In this document: one piece after another, positions 15,579 through 24,372 of the stretch | Layout: each line of letters starts with the position of its first letter | Numbering within the stretch: position 1 is the first letter of the stretch | Assembly: GCA_965279115.1 (NCBI GenBank) | Contig: OZ257137.1 | Span: forward strand, 1,674,001 to 1,738,000 | DNA from: JAEUOS01 sp965279115 | Lineage (GTDB): Bacteria; Pseudomonadota; Gammaproteobacteria; Burkholderiales; JAEUOS01 | Direction: 5' to 3' | DNA length: 64,000 nucleotides | Program-made: the position numbers and the translations under genes | The notes under the pieces: model-generated | Database searches by the model: none | The model's input: only the letters and a program-made list of their open reading frames with translations | Told to the model about the DNA's origin: nothing

Positions 15579-17674
15579 GCTGTTCCCCCTGTCATGTTGT
15601 TCGCCGGCGCAACGCCATCGAGCGTCAGCCAGAGCTCGCCCAGTGCGCCCACCCGCATGGCGGTTCCCGCATCGACAAAGCAGCTGCAACCGAAATCCTC
15701 GATCACCGCCGGCCCCTGCGCGGTGAACCCGGGCGCCAGGTCGCTGCGCTGCCAGACCGCCACCTCGGCCCATTTCACCGTGTCGGACACGTAAACCCGG
15801 CGCCTGCCAGGCACCGGCGCGGCACCCGATCCGGCCGGCGTCATCGCCTCCAGCGCCGGCTTGGGGGTGGCCAGGCGCGCGGTCGCGCCAAGGCCCACAT
15901 ACTCCACTTCGCCGGTGCTGCTGGCATGGCCGAAACGCTTGCCGTACAGCTTCTCGAAGGTGGCGCGCACACCTGCAGCACCGCCGGACAAATCGAGCGG
16001 GATCTTGAGCGAATGCATCTGGCCCTTGTAGCGCAGCTCGGCCGAGTGCACGAGGGTGCATTCGGCGCCCGCCACCTGGTTGCCCAGCCCGGCGAGCGCC
16101 TCGGCCTCGAGCTTCCCGAGCGCGGCGCGCACGCGCGGCATCGCCTCCTCCCCGAGCGGCAGGAGGACGGTGGCCGAGGCGTCGTTCTCCAGATCGGCGA
16201 ACAGCATGCCGAGCGCCGCGAAGATGCCGGCGCGCGGCGGAATCACCACCTGCGGAATGCCGATCTCGCGCGCCAGCTCCACCGCGTGCAGCGGACCGCC
16301 ACCGCCATAGGCGAACAGAACGAAGTCGCGCGGGTCCTCGCCGCGCTCCACGGTGACCTTGCGGATCGCGCCGGCCATCACCACCGACGAGATCGTCAGG
16401 ATGCCGGCGGCCAGCGTGGTCACGTCGCTGGTGTCCGTCATGCCGAGCGGCACGGCCACCCGCGAGCGCAGCGCCTCGTGCACCGCCGGCACGTCCAGGT
16501 GCAATCCGTCGCCAAGGAAATTCGCCGGGTTGATGCGACCCAGCACGACGTTGGCGTCGGTCAGGGTCGGCTCCGTGCCGCCGCGACCATAGGCCACCGG
16601 CCCGGGGTTGGAGCCGGCGCTGCGCGGGCCCACATGCAGGCGCTTGAGCTCGTCCACATGGGCGATCGACCCGCCGCCGGCCCCCACCTCGACGATGTCG
16701 ATGATGCTGCTGCGGATCGGCGTGCCGCGCGCGTAGCCGCCCACCCAGTAGGTGGTGTTGATCTCGAAGCCGCCCTCCTTGACCAGCGCGCATTTGGCGG
16801 TGGTGCCGCCGACATCGAGCGCGACCATGTGCCCGATGCCGAGCGCACGCGCATAGGCGGCCGCCCCGACCAGCCCGCCCACCGGGCCGGACTCCACCAG
16901 GCGAATCGGCTGGCGCGCCGCCTGGGCGAGCGAGATCGCGCCGGCGCCGGAGCCCATGAAGAAGCGCTTGCCGCGAAAGCCGCGCTCGTCGAGGATGGTG
17001 TCGAGGGAGGTCGCGTAGCGGCCCATCTGCGGGCCGACAAAGGCGTTGGCGCAGGCGGTCGAGCCGCGCTCGTACTCGTACCACTCGCGCGTCAGTTCGG
17101 ATCCCGTGCAGACGAACACGCCGGGCAGGCGCTCGCGCAGCCAGCCGGCGACCAGGGTCTCGTGGGTGTCGTTGGCGTAGGCGTTGATGAACGACACCGC
17201 CACCGACTCGGCGCCGCTCGCGCGCAGCTCGGCGGCCAGCGCGTCGGCATCGGCCTCGCGCGGTGGCGTGATCGGGGCGCCATCGCCGCCCATGCGCTCG
17301 GCGATCTCGAAGCGCAGCTCGCGCGGCACCAGGGGCTCCTTGCGGGCGTACTCCAGTTCGAACTGCAGCGGGCGATTGCCCCGCCCGATCTCGACCACGT
17401 CGCGAAATCCCGCCGTCGCGACCATGGCGGTGCGCGCCCCCTTGCGCTCCAGCAGGGCGTTGATCACCAGGGTGGTGCCATGCTTGAAGCTCTCGGCATC
17501 ACCGAGCGAGATGCGGCGCTCCTCGAGGCAGCGCCCGATCGAGTCGAAGAAGGACGGGTAGTCGGTGAGTTGCTTGGCCACGTGGACCGTTCCGCTCGCG
17601 CGGTCGAAGGCCGCCATGTCGGTGAAGGTGCCGCCGATGTCGATGGCGACGAGGTAACGCTTGTCCGCTTGCAT
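15575..17674 (-). CDS. hyuA: Hydantoinase A/oxoprolinase subunit
   Basis: A 699-residue HyuA-family protein with an actin-like ATPase fold. RYLVAIDIGGTFTDMAAFD is the N-terminal phosphate-binding motif, FKHGTTLVINALLERKGART near residue 63 is the second family motif, GPVGGLVGAAAYA near 263 and MVALDVGGTTAKCALVKEGG near 282 continue the nucleotide site, and VGAGGGSIAHVD near 331 is also conserved. Length is normal. It is the first gene of the hyuA-hyuB pair and faces two Bug receptor genes across a 253-bp gap, so receptor and enzyme may share regulation. Confidence 0.92.
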   Translation of the reverse strand: MQADKRYLVAIDIGGTFTDMAAFDRASGTVHVAKQLTDYPSFFDSIGRCLEERRISLGDAESFKHGTTLVINALLERKGARTAMVATAGFRDVVEIGRGNRPLQFELEYARKEPLVPRELRFEIAERMGGDGAPITPPREADADALAAELRASGAESVAVSFINAYANDTHETLVAGWLRERLPGVFVCTGSELTREWYEYERGSTACANAFVGPQMGRYATSLDTILDERGFRGKRFFMGSGAGAISLAQAARQPIRLVESGPVGGLVGAAAYARALGIGHMVALDVGGTTAKCALVKEGGFEINTTYWVGGYARGTPIRSSIIDIVEVGAGGGSIAHVDELKRLHVGPRSAGSNPGPVAYGRGGTEPTLTDANVVLGRINPANFLGDGLHLDVPAVHEALRSRVAVPLGMTDTSDVTTLAAGILTISSVVMAGAIRKVTVERGEDPRDFVLFAYGGGGPLHAVELAREIGIPQVVIPPRAGIFAALGMLFADLENDASATVLLPLGEEAMPRVRAALGKLEAEALAGLGNQVAGAECTLVHSAELRYKGQMHSLKIPLDLSGGAAGVRATFEKLYGKRFGHASSTGEVEYVGLGATARLATPKPALEAMTPAGSGAAPVPGRRRVYVSDTVKWAEVAVWQRSDLAPGFTAQGPAVIEDFGCSCFVDAGTAMRVGALGELWLTLDGVAPANNMTGGTA

Positions 17675-17927
17675 GGGAGATCCGGGGGTCTGGAAGGCGC
17701 CATCCTAGACAAACGCGCGCACGGCGTCCAACAAATCAGGCGGCCCGCGATGGCGGATCCTCCGACACCATCGACTTCGCACGGCTTGTCCTGGCTGGCA
17801 CGGATGGTCTTCGTGGCGCGAATCAGCCTGGTTGCAGGGCCGAAGAATTCGTTTGCGGCGCGCCGGTCGGGCCGCTACCATGAGCCACTCAGCAGCGCTT
17901 GCACCCACAACAAACAAGAGGTGACGC
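17675..17927. other. Divergent intergenic region, hyuA to Bug receptor
   Basis: This 253-bp gap must hold the promoters for both directions. I can see the ribosome site AAGAGGTG before the Bug start at 17928 but no convincing -35/-10 pair or strong inverted repeat. Confidence 0.4.
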
Positions 17928-18974
17928 ATGGAGCGAGACAATCGATCGACCATTCACGCCGGCATTGCGCCGTCGCGCCGCGCGGCACTGCGCTACGCCC
18001 TGGGCAGCGCGGTCGCCGCCATCGCGCCGGCCGCATGGGGCCAGGCACCCGCGCCAGGCGCCTGGCCGAACCGGCCCATCCGGGTGGTCATTCCGGTGCC
18101 GGCGGGCAGCGCCTTCGACACCGTCATCCGGCCCTTGGGCCAGCGCCTTGCGCCCGTGCTCGGGCAGCCCTTCGTCATCGACAACAAGCCCGGCGCCTCC
18201 ATGACGATGGGCACCATCAACGTGGCCAATTCGCCGCCCGACGGATACAGCCTGCTGCTGGCCAACGACACGCCGTTCTCGATATTGCCCGCGCTGGGCA
18301 TGCAGACGCAGTACGACCCGGACCGCGACTTCGCGCCACTCGGCGTGATCGCCCAGACGTCACTGATGCTGATCGCCGGCACGGCCTTCCCGGCCAGCAC
18401 GCTGCAGGAATTTCTCGCCTACGTGAAGGCCAATCCGGGCAAGGTCACCTACGCCACCGGCGGGGTCGGCACCCAGCACCATATCGCCATGGAGACCCTG
18501 TCCGTGCGCCATGGCCTGGACATGCTGCACGTGCCCTACCAGGGCATCGGCCCGGCCTTCACGGGCCTGTTGGCCGGCAGCACGCAGGTGATGCTGGCGG
18601 CCATTGCACTGCCGGCGCAGCACATCAAGTCGGGGCGGCTCAAGGCGATAGCCTGGACCGGCGCGCGCCGCCACCCGAATCTGCCCGACCTGCCGACCTT
18701 CGCGGAGGCGGGCGTCGCGGACTTCGTTTGCGGCGCGTGGTTCGGCCTGTTCGCGCCCGCGGCCACGCCGCAGGAGATCACCCGCAAGCTCGCGGCGATG
18801 GTCTGGAACGTGGTCTCCGGCAAGGAATACACCGACAACGTGCTCCTGCCCGCCGGCTTCGACCCCAGCCCCTCGACACCGCCCGAGCAGTTTGGCGCCT
18901 TCCTGCGCGAGGACCGGCGCAAATGGCGCGAGTGGGTGCAACGCATCGATCCCAAGAAACTGCGCACGGCATAG
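17928..18974 (+). CDS. Bug/TctC-family receptor, first of a tandem pair
   Basis: A 348-residue periplasmic receptor. The leader contains PSRRAALRYALGSAVAAIAP, a twin-arginine-like or Sec signal with an Arg pair near residue 17. The mature part starts WPNRPIRVVIPVPAGSAFD, continues FVIDNKPGASMTMG near residue 83 and has LPTFAEAGVADFV in the second lobe. It is clearly homologous to the next gene: NPGKVTYATGGVGTQHHIAM against NPGKVPYASAGVGSQHHIAM. Like other Bug proteins it should bind a carboxylate or amide ligand for a TctAB permease encoded elsewhere. It faces hyuAB. Confidence 0.92.
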   Translation: MERDNRSTIHAGIAPSRRAALRYALGSAVAAIAPAAWGQAPAPGAWPNRPIRVVIPVPAGSAFDTVIRPLGQRLAPVLGQPFVIDNKPGASMTMGTINVANSPPDGYSLLLANDTPFSILPALGMQTQYDPDRDFAPLGVIAQTSLMLIAGTAFPASTLQEFLAYVKANPGKVTYATGGVGTQHHIAMETLSVRHGLDMLHVPYQGIGPAFTGLLAGSTQVMLAAIALPAQHIKSGRLKAIAWTGARRHPNLPDLPTFAEAGVADFVCGAWFGLFAPAATPQEITRKLAAMVWNVVSGKEYTDNVLLPAGFDPSPSTPPEQFGAFLREDRRKWREWVQRIDPKKLRTA

Positions 18975-19001
18975 CCGTCGGCGCCCTGGAGAAAGCAGTC
19001 C

Positions 19002-20033
19002 GTGAAAAACGCCGGCAACGACTTCGCAAAACCGGATGCGCTGCGGCGCAGGCTACTCCGCGTGGCAGCGGCGGCACCGATCGCCAGCGCCGGATTCAGT
19101 GGCGGCGCGCCCGCCCAGCAGGGCTACCCGAACCGGCCGATCCGCGCCATCGTGCCGGTGCCGGCGGGCGGCACGCTCGACCTGATCGGCCGGCAGGTCG
19201 GTCAACGCATCCTGCCGGTGCTGGGACAACCGTTGGTGATCGAAAACCGCTCGGGTGCTGCGGGCCAGGTGGGGGTGGCGGCCGCGGCCCGTTCGACAGC
19301 CGACGGCTACACGCTGCTCCTGGCCAACGATCCGCCGTTCTCGATACTGCCCGCATTGGGCAATCCGATGCAGTACAACCCGGACACCGACTTCGCGCCG
19401 CTCTCCCTGCTTTGCCAGGCCTCCCTGGTGCTGGTGGTTGCGGGTGACTTCCCGGCCGCCAACCTGCGCGAGATGGTGGCCTACATCCGCGCCAACCCCG
19501 GCAAGGTACCGTATGCATCGGCCGGCGTCGGCAGCCAGCACCACATCGCCATGGAGCGCTTCATCGGCCTGGCCGGGCTGGACATGATCCACGTGCCCTT
19601 CGCGGGCATCGCGCCGGCGTTCAATTCGCTGCTTTCCGGTGAAACAAAACTCCTGTTCGCCGCGCTGACGCTGCCCTTGCCGCATATCGCCACCGGCAAG
19701 GTCAAGGCGATCGCGCTGAGCGGCGCGCGGCGCCATCCGCTGCTGCCCAATGTCGCCACCTTCATGGAACTGGGTTATACGGACTACCTGTTCAGCGTGT
19801 GGTTCGGCATGTTTGCCCCGGCAGCCACCCCGCCCGACATCGTCAAGCGCCTGTCCGGCGTGATCTGGGAGGCCGTGTCTAGCCGCGACTTCATCGACAA
19901 CGTGCTCCTGAAAATCGGCTTCGATCTCGATACCGCTTACTCGCCCGAGCGCTTCCCGGCTTTCCTGCGCGAGGACCGCCAGCGCTGGAAGGAAGCGGTG
20001 GCGCGGATCGATCCGGCCAAGTTCAAGCCCTAG
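19002..20033 (+). CDS. Bug/TctC-family receptor, second of a tandem pair
   Basis: A 343-residue receptor starting with GTG at 19002, preceded by CTGGAGAAAG. It has an Arg-rich leader (LRRRLLRVAAAAPIASAGF), then YPNRPIRAIVPVPAGGTLD and VIENRSGAAGQVG. It lies 27 bp after its paralogue and shares with it SILPALG, DFAPL, GARRHP and APAATP blocks, so the pair arose by tandem duplication and then diverged, especially in the ligand-contact loop after PAG (SAFDTVI against GTLDLIG). The two may bind different ligands for one uptake system. Confidence 0.92.
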   Translation: MKNAGNDFAKPDALRRRLLRVAAAAPIASAGFSGGAPAQQGYPNRPIRAIVPVPAGGTLDLIGRQVGQRILPVLGQPLVIENRSGAAGQVGVAAAARSTADGYTLLLANDPPFSILPALGNPMQYNPDTDFAPLSLLCQASLVLVVAGDFPAANLREMVAYIRANPGKVPYASAGVGSQHHIAMERFIGLAGLDMIHVPFAGIAPAFNSLLSGETKLLFAALTLPLPHIATGKVKAIALSGARRHPLLPNVATFMELGYTDYLFSVWFGMFAPAATPPDIVKRLSGVIWEAVSSRDFIDNVLLKIGFDLDTAYSPERFPAFLREDRQRWKEAVARIDPAKFKP

Positions 20034-20034
20034 G

Positions 20035-20066
20035 GCCGCGGGTGGGCCGCATGCGCCGTCCGCGGC
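20035..20066. terminator. Inverted repeat between convergent Bug genes
   Basis: GCCGCGG (20035-20041) and CCGCGGC (20060-20066) form a 7-bp stem with an 18-base loop in the 39-bp gap between two converging genes. It could act in both directions; there is no T-run. Confidence 0.35.
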
Positions 20067-20072
20067 GTGTGC

Positions 20073-21038
20073 CTACTCGACCTTGATGCCCGCCTCCCTG
20101 ACCACCCTGGCGTAGAACGGAATCTCCCGCCGCATGGCGTCGCCCAGTCGCGCCGCCGGTCCGCCGGTGGCGTCGAACCCGAGGGCGTCCAGGCGGGCCT
20201 GCACCTCCGCCGCCTTGAGCGCGCCATTGAGTTGCGCATTGAGGCGGTCAATCACCGGCATGGGCGTACCCGCCGGCGCCAGCATGGCGAACCAGAGCGA
20301 GGCATCGACGCCCTTCACGCCCGCTTCCGCGAATGTGGGCACGCCCGGAATCAGGCGCGAGCGCTCCTCGCCCGCCACCGCCAGGCCGACCAGCTTGCCG
20401 GTCTTGAGGTGCGGCAATGCGTTCGAGACACCTGCGATGGTCACCGGCACGCGCCCGGCGATGGTTTCCATGATGGCCTGCTGCGGCCCCTTGAAAGGCA
20501 CGTGGGTCAGCTGGATGCCGGCCGCGCGCGCCAGCATTTCGACCGTGAGGTGCGCCGCCGACCCGACCGCCGGTGAGCCATAGGCCAGGCGACCCGACTC
20601 GCGCCTTGCCAGGCTGATGAGTTCGGCAAGCGTCTTGACGCCGAGGTCAGCATTGACCACCAACAGGTTGGGTGCGGTGGCCATCATGCCAACGGGCGCG
20701 AAATCCTTCTCCGTGTCGTACGGCACCTTGTACAGCGCCGGCGCGATCACCAGCGTGTTGGAGGTGACCAGCAGGGTATGGCCGTCCGGCGCGGCCTTGG
20801 CGACCGCGTCGGAACCAATGAGTCCGCCGGCACCGCCGCGGTTTTCGATCACCACGCTGGTGCCCAGGGCGGTGGCCATGTGATCGCCCACAGCGCGCGC
20901 CAGCAGGTCCGCCGCGCCGCCGGCGCCGGCCGGCACCACGATCTTGAGCGGCCGGGAGGGGAAAGTCTGTGTATGCGCCACAAGCGGCAAAGCGAACAGG
21001 GCGAAGGCCGCGGCGAGCGCGGGAATGCGTTTGATCAT
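20073..21038 (-). CDS. Bug/TctC-family receptor
   Basis: A 321-residue receptor with a clean Sec signal (MIKRIPALAAAFALFALPLVAHT), then FPSRPLKIVVPAGAGGAADLLAR, VVIENRGGAGGLIGSDAVAK near residue 61 and GVPTFAEAGVKGVD near 240. It ends VREAGIKVE, a common Bug C-terminus. It is on the opposite strand to the tandem pair and only distantly similar to it. Downstream of its own promoter side lies the RNase Z-like hydrolase gene (10 bp upstream, same strand), so the two are probably co-transcribed. Confidence 0.92.
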   Translation of the reverse strand: MIKRIPALAAAFALFALPLVAHTQTFPSRPLKIVVPAGAGGAADLLARAVGDHMATALGTSVVIENRGGAGGLIGSDAVAKAAPDGHTLLVTSNTLVIAPALYKVPYDTEKDFAPVGMMATAPNLLVVNADLGVKTLAELISLARRESGRLAYGSPAVGSAAHLTVEMLARAAGIQLTHVPFKGPQQAIMETIAGRVPVTIAGVSNALPHLKTGKLVGLAVAGEERSRLIPGVPTFAEAGVKGVDASLWFAMLAPAGTPMPVIDRLNAQLNGALKAAEVQARLDALGFDATGGPAARLGDAMRREIPFYARVVREAGIKVE

Positions 21039-21048
21039 GTCGGGCTTT

Positions 21049-21990
21049 CTAGTGGGTGTCGCTGACGATGAGGTCCTGGGCGACCTTGGGCGGCCCGGGC
21101 GGGAAGATGCGGATGGCGTCGCCGACCAGCACCTCCATGCGGTCCTGGGCGAGTTCGACCATGCCGTCGTAACCGGCGCGCACCCGTGCGAGGATGTCGT
21201 ACTGGGTGACGCGCCACAAACTCACGTGGTTGAGCAGCGTCAGCCGCGGCCGGGTGCGCCGGCAGATCTCGTTCATCTGGTCCGGGTCGGTATGGATGGA
21301 AAGGATGCGCCGCGTGATCTCGTTGCCGTCGAGTTGCCGCTTCGAGGCGGCGGCGATCTCGTGGATCAGCACGTCGCAGCCGGCGGCATGCTCCAGCACC
21401 CCCGGACAGATCGTGGTGTCGCCGGAGAGCACCACGCTCCTGCCGGCGCACTCGACGCGGAATCCGTAGGCCGGCTTCACCGCTGGCCCGTGGTCCACCA
21501 GGAACGAAATGACGCGCACGCCGCCTTCGTCGTAGACCACCTCCTCGCCGAACTCGTGCACGTCGAAGTCCTTGCCCGACGACAGGGCGGTTTCGTACTT
21601 GCTGCGCGCGGTCACGTCGAAATGATGCAGTTCCTTGAGACCCTCGATCATCCTGCGCGTGCCTTCCGGCCCGAAGATGCGCAGCGGCTTCTTGCGGTGC
21701 AGGACGAACCAGCCGGTCATCCAGAAATCCGGCATGCCGCAGATATGGTCGGAATGCAGGTGGGTGAGGAACACGTCGGTGACTTCCGGAATCGGAATGC
21801 CGCACTCGTACATGCGCTGCAGCGCCGCGCGCCCGACATCGAACAACAGCCAGCGACCGTTGGCCTGGATCAGGGTCGCGATGCCGTGGCGCTGCACCGA
21901 AAGCGACGGGCTGCCGGTGCCGAGCGCCCAGATGTGCAGGTACTCGGTGAGCGGTGCGTCGAGGTGAACGCCGTTGTATTGGTGATCCAT
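21049..21990 (-). CDS. Metallo-beta-lactamase-fold hydrolase, RNase Z/arylsulfatase-like
   Basis: A 313-residue enzyme with ALGTGSPSLSVQRHG near the N-terminus, the zinc motif LTHLHSDHICGMPDFWMTG near residue 73, SGDTTICPGVLEHA near 194 and LNHVSLW near 258. This arrangement is that of the RNase Z-like group, which includes tRNase Z and cyclic-phosphate or sulfate ester hydrolases. It lacks a signal peptide. The start at 21990 is chosen because TTGGAG lies 7 bases upstream; the longer in-frame start at 22041 lacks this. It is co-directional with a Bug gene 10 bp downstream, so a catabolic role is more likely than tRNA processing. Confidence 0.82.
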   Translation of the reverse strand: MDHQYNGVHLDAPLTEYLHIWALGTGSPSLSVQRHGIATLIQANGRWLLFDVGRAALQRMYECGIPIPEVTDVFLTHLHSDHICGMPDFWMTGWFVLHRKKPLRIFGPEGTRRMIEGLKELHHFDVTARSKYETALSSGKDFDVHEFGEEVVYDEGGVRVISFLVDHGPAVKPAYGFRVECAGRSVVLSGDTTICPGVLEHAAGCDVLIHEIAAASKRQLDGNEITRRILSIHTDPDQMNEICRRTRPRLTLLNHVSLWRVTQYDILARVRAGYDGMVELAQDRMEVLVGDAIRIFPPGPPKVAQDLIVSDTH

Positions 21991-22090
21991 TGCAATGCTC
22001 CAAACAGAAAAATGGGATGCCAACGCCTCATCCCGACACAATCACACATCCAGATTGAAGGGCACGATTGTCGCGGTATCCAGTAGCAAG

Positions 22091-22118
22091 GTTCGCGCAG
22101 CGCCATCGCGCTGCGAAC
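22091..22118 (-). terminator. Hairpin downstream of the fic gene
   Basis: GTTCGC plus AGCGC (22091-22103, with a 2-base bulge) pairs with GCGCT plus GCGAAC (22108-22118) just after the stop of the minus-strand fic gene at 22128. There is no T-run on either strand. Confidence 0.4.
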
Positions 22119-22127
22119 GCAACTATC

Positions 22128-23267
22128 TCAAACCGCCGGCTCCCAGCCCGGCGAATTGATGAAATACCGCGTCGCCTTGCCCTGGCCGCGGCTGGCCAGC
22201 ATGCCGGCCGCCACCAGGGCGGCAAGATCACGATATGCAGTCGCCCGCGACAAGCCGGTCAGGGCCACATACTTGCGCGTGGTGAGGTCTCCCTCAAAGC
22301 CGCGCGGACCGGCGTCAAGTAGCCGATTGACGACCTTGGCCTGCGCTTCGGTGACCGGCGTACCACCGTGGTCCGCCCAAAAGCGCGACTTCGCCAGCGC
22401 GGAGAGCGCTATGGACTTCGAGCGCAGGCTGGCCTGCGTGAAGACATCGCAAAACCACACCAGCCATTGGTTGACGTCCGCATCCGCGCGGCTGCCCCGT
22501 TGCAGCTCCTCGTAATAGCGGCTGCGCATGCCGGCCATTTCGGCAGCCAGGCTATAGATGCGCGGATGCCCCCGCAGGTCCTGCGCCAGGGCGAGATCGA
22601 CGATAGCCCGTCCGATGCGGCCGTTGCCATCCTCGAACGGATGGATGATCTCGAACCAGAGGTGCGCGATCCCGGCCCGCAGCAGGCCATCCAGCGTGCG
22701 GCTTTCGTCATTGAACCAGGCCAGGAAACGCCTGACCTCGGCAGGTACCCGGTCCGCAGGCGGCGCGACGTAATGCACCTTGGGGTTGTGTATCGGCCCG
22801 CTGACGATTTGCATGGCCTCGGGCGCGCTGCGCAGCTTTCCTGCGGCGACCGGGTGCAAACCCGAGTAACCGGTCGGAAAAAGCGCCGCATGCCAGGCGC
22901 ACAGGCGCTTCAGGGTGAGCGGCTTGTCCCAATGAATGGCAGCGTCTTCCTGCATGTCGAGCAGGCCGTCGACCAGGCGCGTCGGTGCTTGTAACGATCC
23001 GCCGATGCCAAGCCGTCGCGCGATCGAAGAGCGCAAGCTGGCCAGGTCGAGGTGTTCGCCCTCGATGGCGGCGGTGGCCAAAGATTCGGCTTCCCAGATA
23101 CGCGCTTCCACACCGCGAGTCTGATCGACGCCCAAGGCCTGCAAAAGGCCGAGAATTTCGCCCTGCGCGCGACGTGCCGCCGACACTGCGGGCGCCAGCA
23201 CGTTCGGGTCGTGGCGAAAGTCGGGCCAGGCGGCGGATTGCCAGATCCAGTCGGTCATGAAGCGCAT
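22128..23267 (-). CDS. Fic-domain AMPylase with N-terminal inhibitory helix and C-terminal winged helix
   Basis: A 379-residue protein. The N-terminal part (WIWQSAAWPDFRHD) matches the DUF4172 domain. The inhibitory motif T65-A-A-I-E69-G70 fits the (S/T)-x-x-x-E-(G/N) rule, placing it in the self-inhibited class with the lock at the N-terminus. The active site HPFEDGNGRIGR at 209-220 is complete. The last 70 residues (YVALTGLSRATAYRDLAALVAAGML) look like a winged-helix DNA-binding domain. It would transfer AMP to a protein hydroxyl and may bind its own promoter, where repeats of CGCTTCA occur. The start at 23267 overlaps a minimal ATG-CCA-TAA frame that has the best ribosome site. Confidence 0.9.
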   Translation of the reverse strand: MRFMTDWIWQSAAWPDFRHDPNVLAPAVSAARRAQGEILGLLQALGVDQTRGVEARIWEAESLATAAIEGEHLDLASLRSSIARRLGIGGSLQAPTRLVDGLLDMQEDAAIHWDKPLTLKRLCAWHAALFPTGYSGLHPVAAGKLRSAPEAMQIVSGPIHNPKVHYVAPPADRVPAEVRRFLAWFNDESRTLDGLLRAGIAHLWFEIIHPFEDGNGRIGRAIVDLALAQDLRGHPRIYSLAAEMAGMRSRYYEELQRGSRADADVNQWLVWFCDVFTQASLRSKSIALSALAKSRFWADHGGTPVTEAQAKVVNRLLDAGPRGFEGDLTTRKYVALTGLSRATAYRDLAALVAAGMLASRGQGKATRYFINSPGWEPAV

Positions 23268-23319
23268 TATGGCATTTTCGCCTCCTTTTATGAAGCGTAA
23301 TTCACCGATATGCGCTTCA
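23258..23319. promoter_or_regulatory. Three copies of TGAAGCG/CGCTTCA at the fic start
   Basis: TGAAGCG occurs at 23258-23264 and 23291-23297, and its complement CGCTTCA at 23313-23319. The last two form an inverted repeat with a 15-bp spacer directly upstream of the fic ribosome site; the first lies over the fic start codons. This is what an operator for the protein's own winged-helix domain could look like. Confidence 0.45.
23267..23275 (-). promoter_or_regulatory. Two-codon start-stop frame (ATG CCA TAA) before fic
   Basis: On the minus strand AAAGGAGG (23281-23288) lies 5 bases before ATG CCA TAA, whose last A is the first base of the fic ATG (TAATG). The fic ATG itself is 13 bases from the AGGAGG, too far for best initiation. 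Fic may therefore be made mainly by termination and restart. Confidence 0.45.
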
Positions 23320-23333
23320 CGGCAACGCCGGCG

Positions 23334-24332
23334 TCAAGCCTCGGGCGTGAACCCGCTGGCGCGAATGATCGGGCCCCAGAAGTCGAATTCACTCCGCAGG
23401 GCGCGCTGCAGTTCCTGCGGGGTCGAACTCTCCGCCCCAAGGGCCGCCTTGTGCCATACGCCGCGCAGGTCGGCCTCGCGCATCGACGCGCGGATGCCGT
23501 CGGCGACCAAGGCGACCGACGCTGCGGGCGCCTTCGCCGGCATGAACGCTGCGAACCATTCGCGCTGCGCCAGGTTGGCAAAGCCCAATTCGCGGAAGGT
23601 CGGTGCGTCTGGCAGGAACGCGGAGCGCTCCGGTCCGGAGGTCGCCAGTACACGCACCCTGCCTGCCTGCGAGAGCGCCAATGCCGCCGACTCTGTGGAC
23701 AGCGCTGCGGACACTTCGCCGGCGGCCGCCGCCTGCATGGAGACTGCGCCTCCCCGATAGGGCACATGGGTCAGCGCAATGCCGGCTTCTCGCGCCATCA
23801 GCATCGCCATGAAGTGCGGAAACGACCCGGCGCCGGCATTTCCGCAATCCGCGACAGCGGGGTTGGCCTTGCACCAGGCGATGAAATCAGGGAATGTCCG
23901 TACTGTCACCGGGACGCGCGGCCCGATCACCAGGGCAAACGCGGTCATCCCCACGATGGAAACCGCCGCGAGATCGCCGAACACGTCATACGAAAGGTTT
24001 TTGTAGATGTGCGGATACATCGTCACGATCGAACCCGGCGTGACCAGCATCGACAAGCCGTCCGGCGCGGACGTCCTGATCGCATCCACCGCGACGCGCC
24101 CGGCGGCGCCAGGCTTGTTCTCCACGACGACCGAGCGCGCCCACTTGCCCGACAGTTGCTGCGCAAGCTTTCGGCATATCACGTCGGCCGCGCCGCCCGG
24201 CGGATAGCCGCACAGAATGCGCGCGCTCTCCGGCATCGGTTGCGCCCTGGCGCCTGACGGCAACGCCGCCATCGCGATTGCGGCGGGCAGCGCTTGTTGC
24301 AAAAAGCGGCGACGTTTGGGATCGATTCGCAT
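23334..24332 (-). CDS. Bug/TctC-family receptor
   Basis: A 332-residue receptor with an Arg-rich leader (PKRRRFLQQALPAAIAMAALP) that could use the Tat or Sec route. The mature start ESARILCGYPPGGAADVICR departs from the usual IVVP-x-P-A-G-G, having GYPPGG with a Cys before it, which marks a distinct subgroup. VVVENKPGAAGRV near residue 72 and LPDAPTFRELGFANL near 239 are standard. It lies 40 bp downstream of the intradiol dioxygenase gene on the same strand, so it may import the precursor of a catechol-type compound. Confidence 0.9.
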   Translation of the reverse strand: MRIDPKRRRFLQQALPAAIAMAALPSGARAQPMPESARILCGYPPGGAADVICRKLAQQLSGKWARSVVVENKPGAAGRVAVDAIRTSAPDGLSMLVTPGSIVTMYPHIYKNLSYDVFGDLAAVSIVGMTAFALVIGPRVPVTVRTFPDFIAWCKANPAVADCGNAGAGSFPHFMAMLMAREAGIALTHVPYRGGAVSMQAAAAGEVSAALSTESAALALSQAGRVRVLATSGPERSAFLPDAPTFRELGFANLAQREWFAAFMPAKAPAASVALVADGIRASMREADLRGVWHKAALGAESSTPQELQRALRSEFDFWGPIIRASGFTPEA

Positions 24333-24372
24333 GTGACGCTCCTTGTGGTGTCGATGTTGAAGGCGGATGTTC

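Noticed and set aside
13536..15794. A 752-residue open frame on the plus strand
   Set aside because: It overlaps the enoyl-CoA hydratase in another frame and is antisense to hyuB and the end of hyuA, both of which have clear family motifs.
15926..19447. A 1173-residue open frame on the plus strand across hyuA and the Bug genes
   Set aside because: It is antisense to hyuA and out of frame with the Bug gene; its composition is the His/Arg/Gly-rich kind produced by reading high-GC genes in the wrong frame.
21049..21990. Calling the RNase Z-like protein the cellular tRNase Z
   Set aside because: It is in a catabolic neighbourhood beside a Bug gene, and motif similarity alone cannot separate tRNase Z from related esterases.
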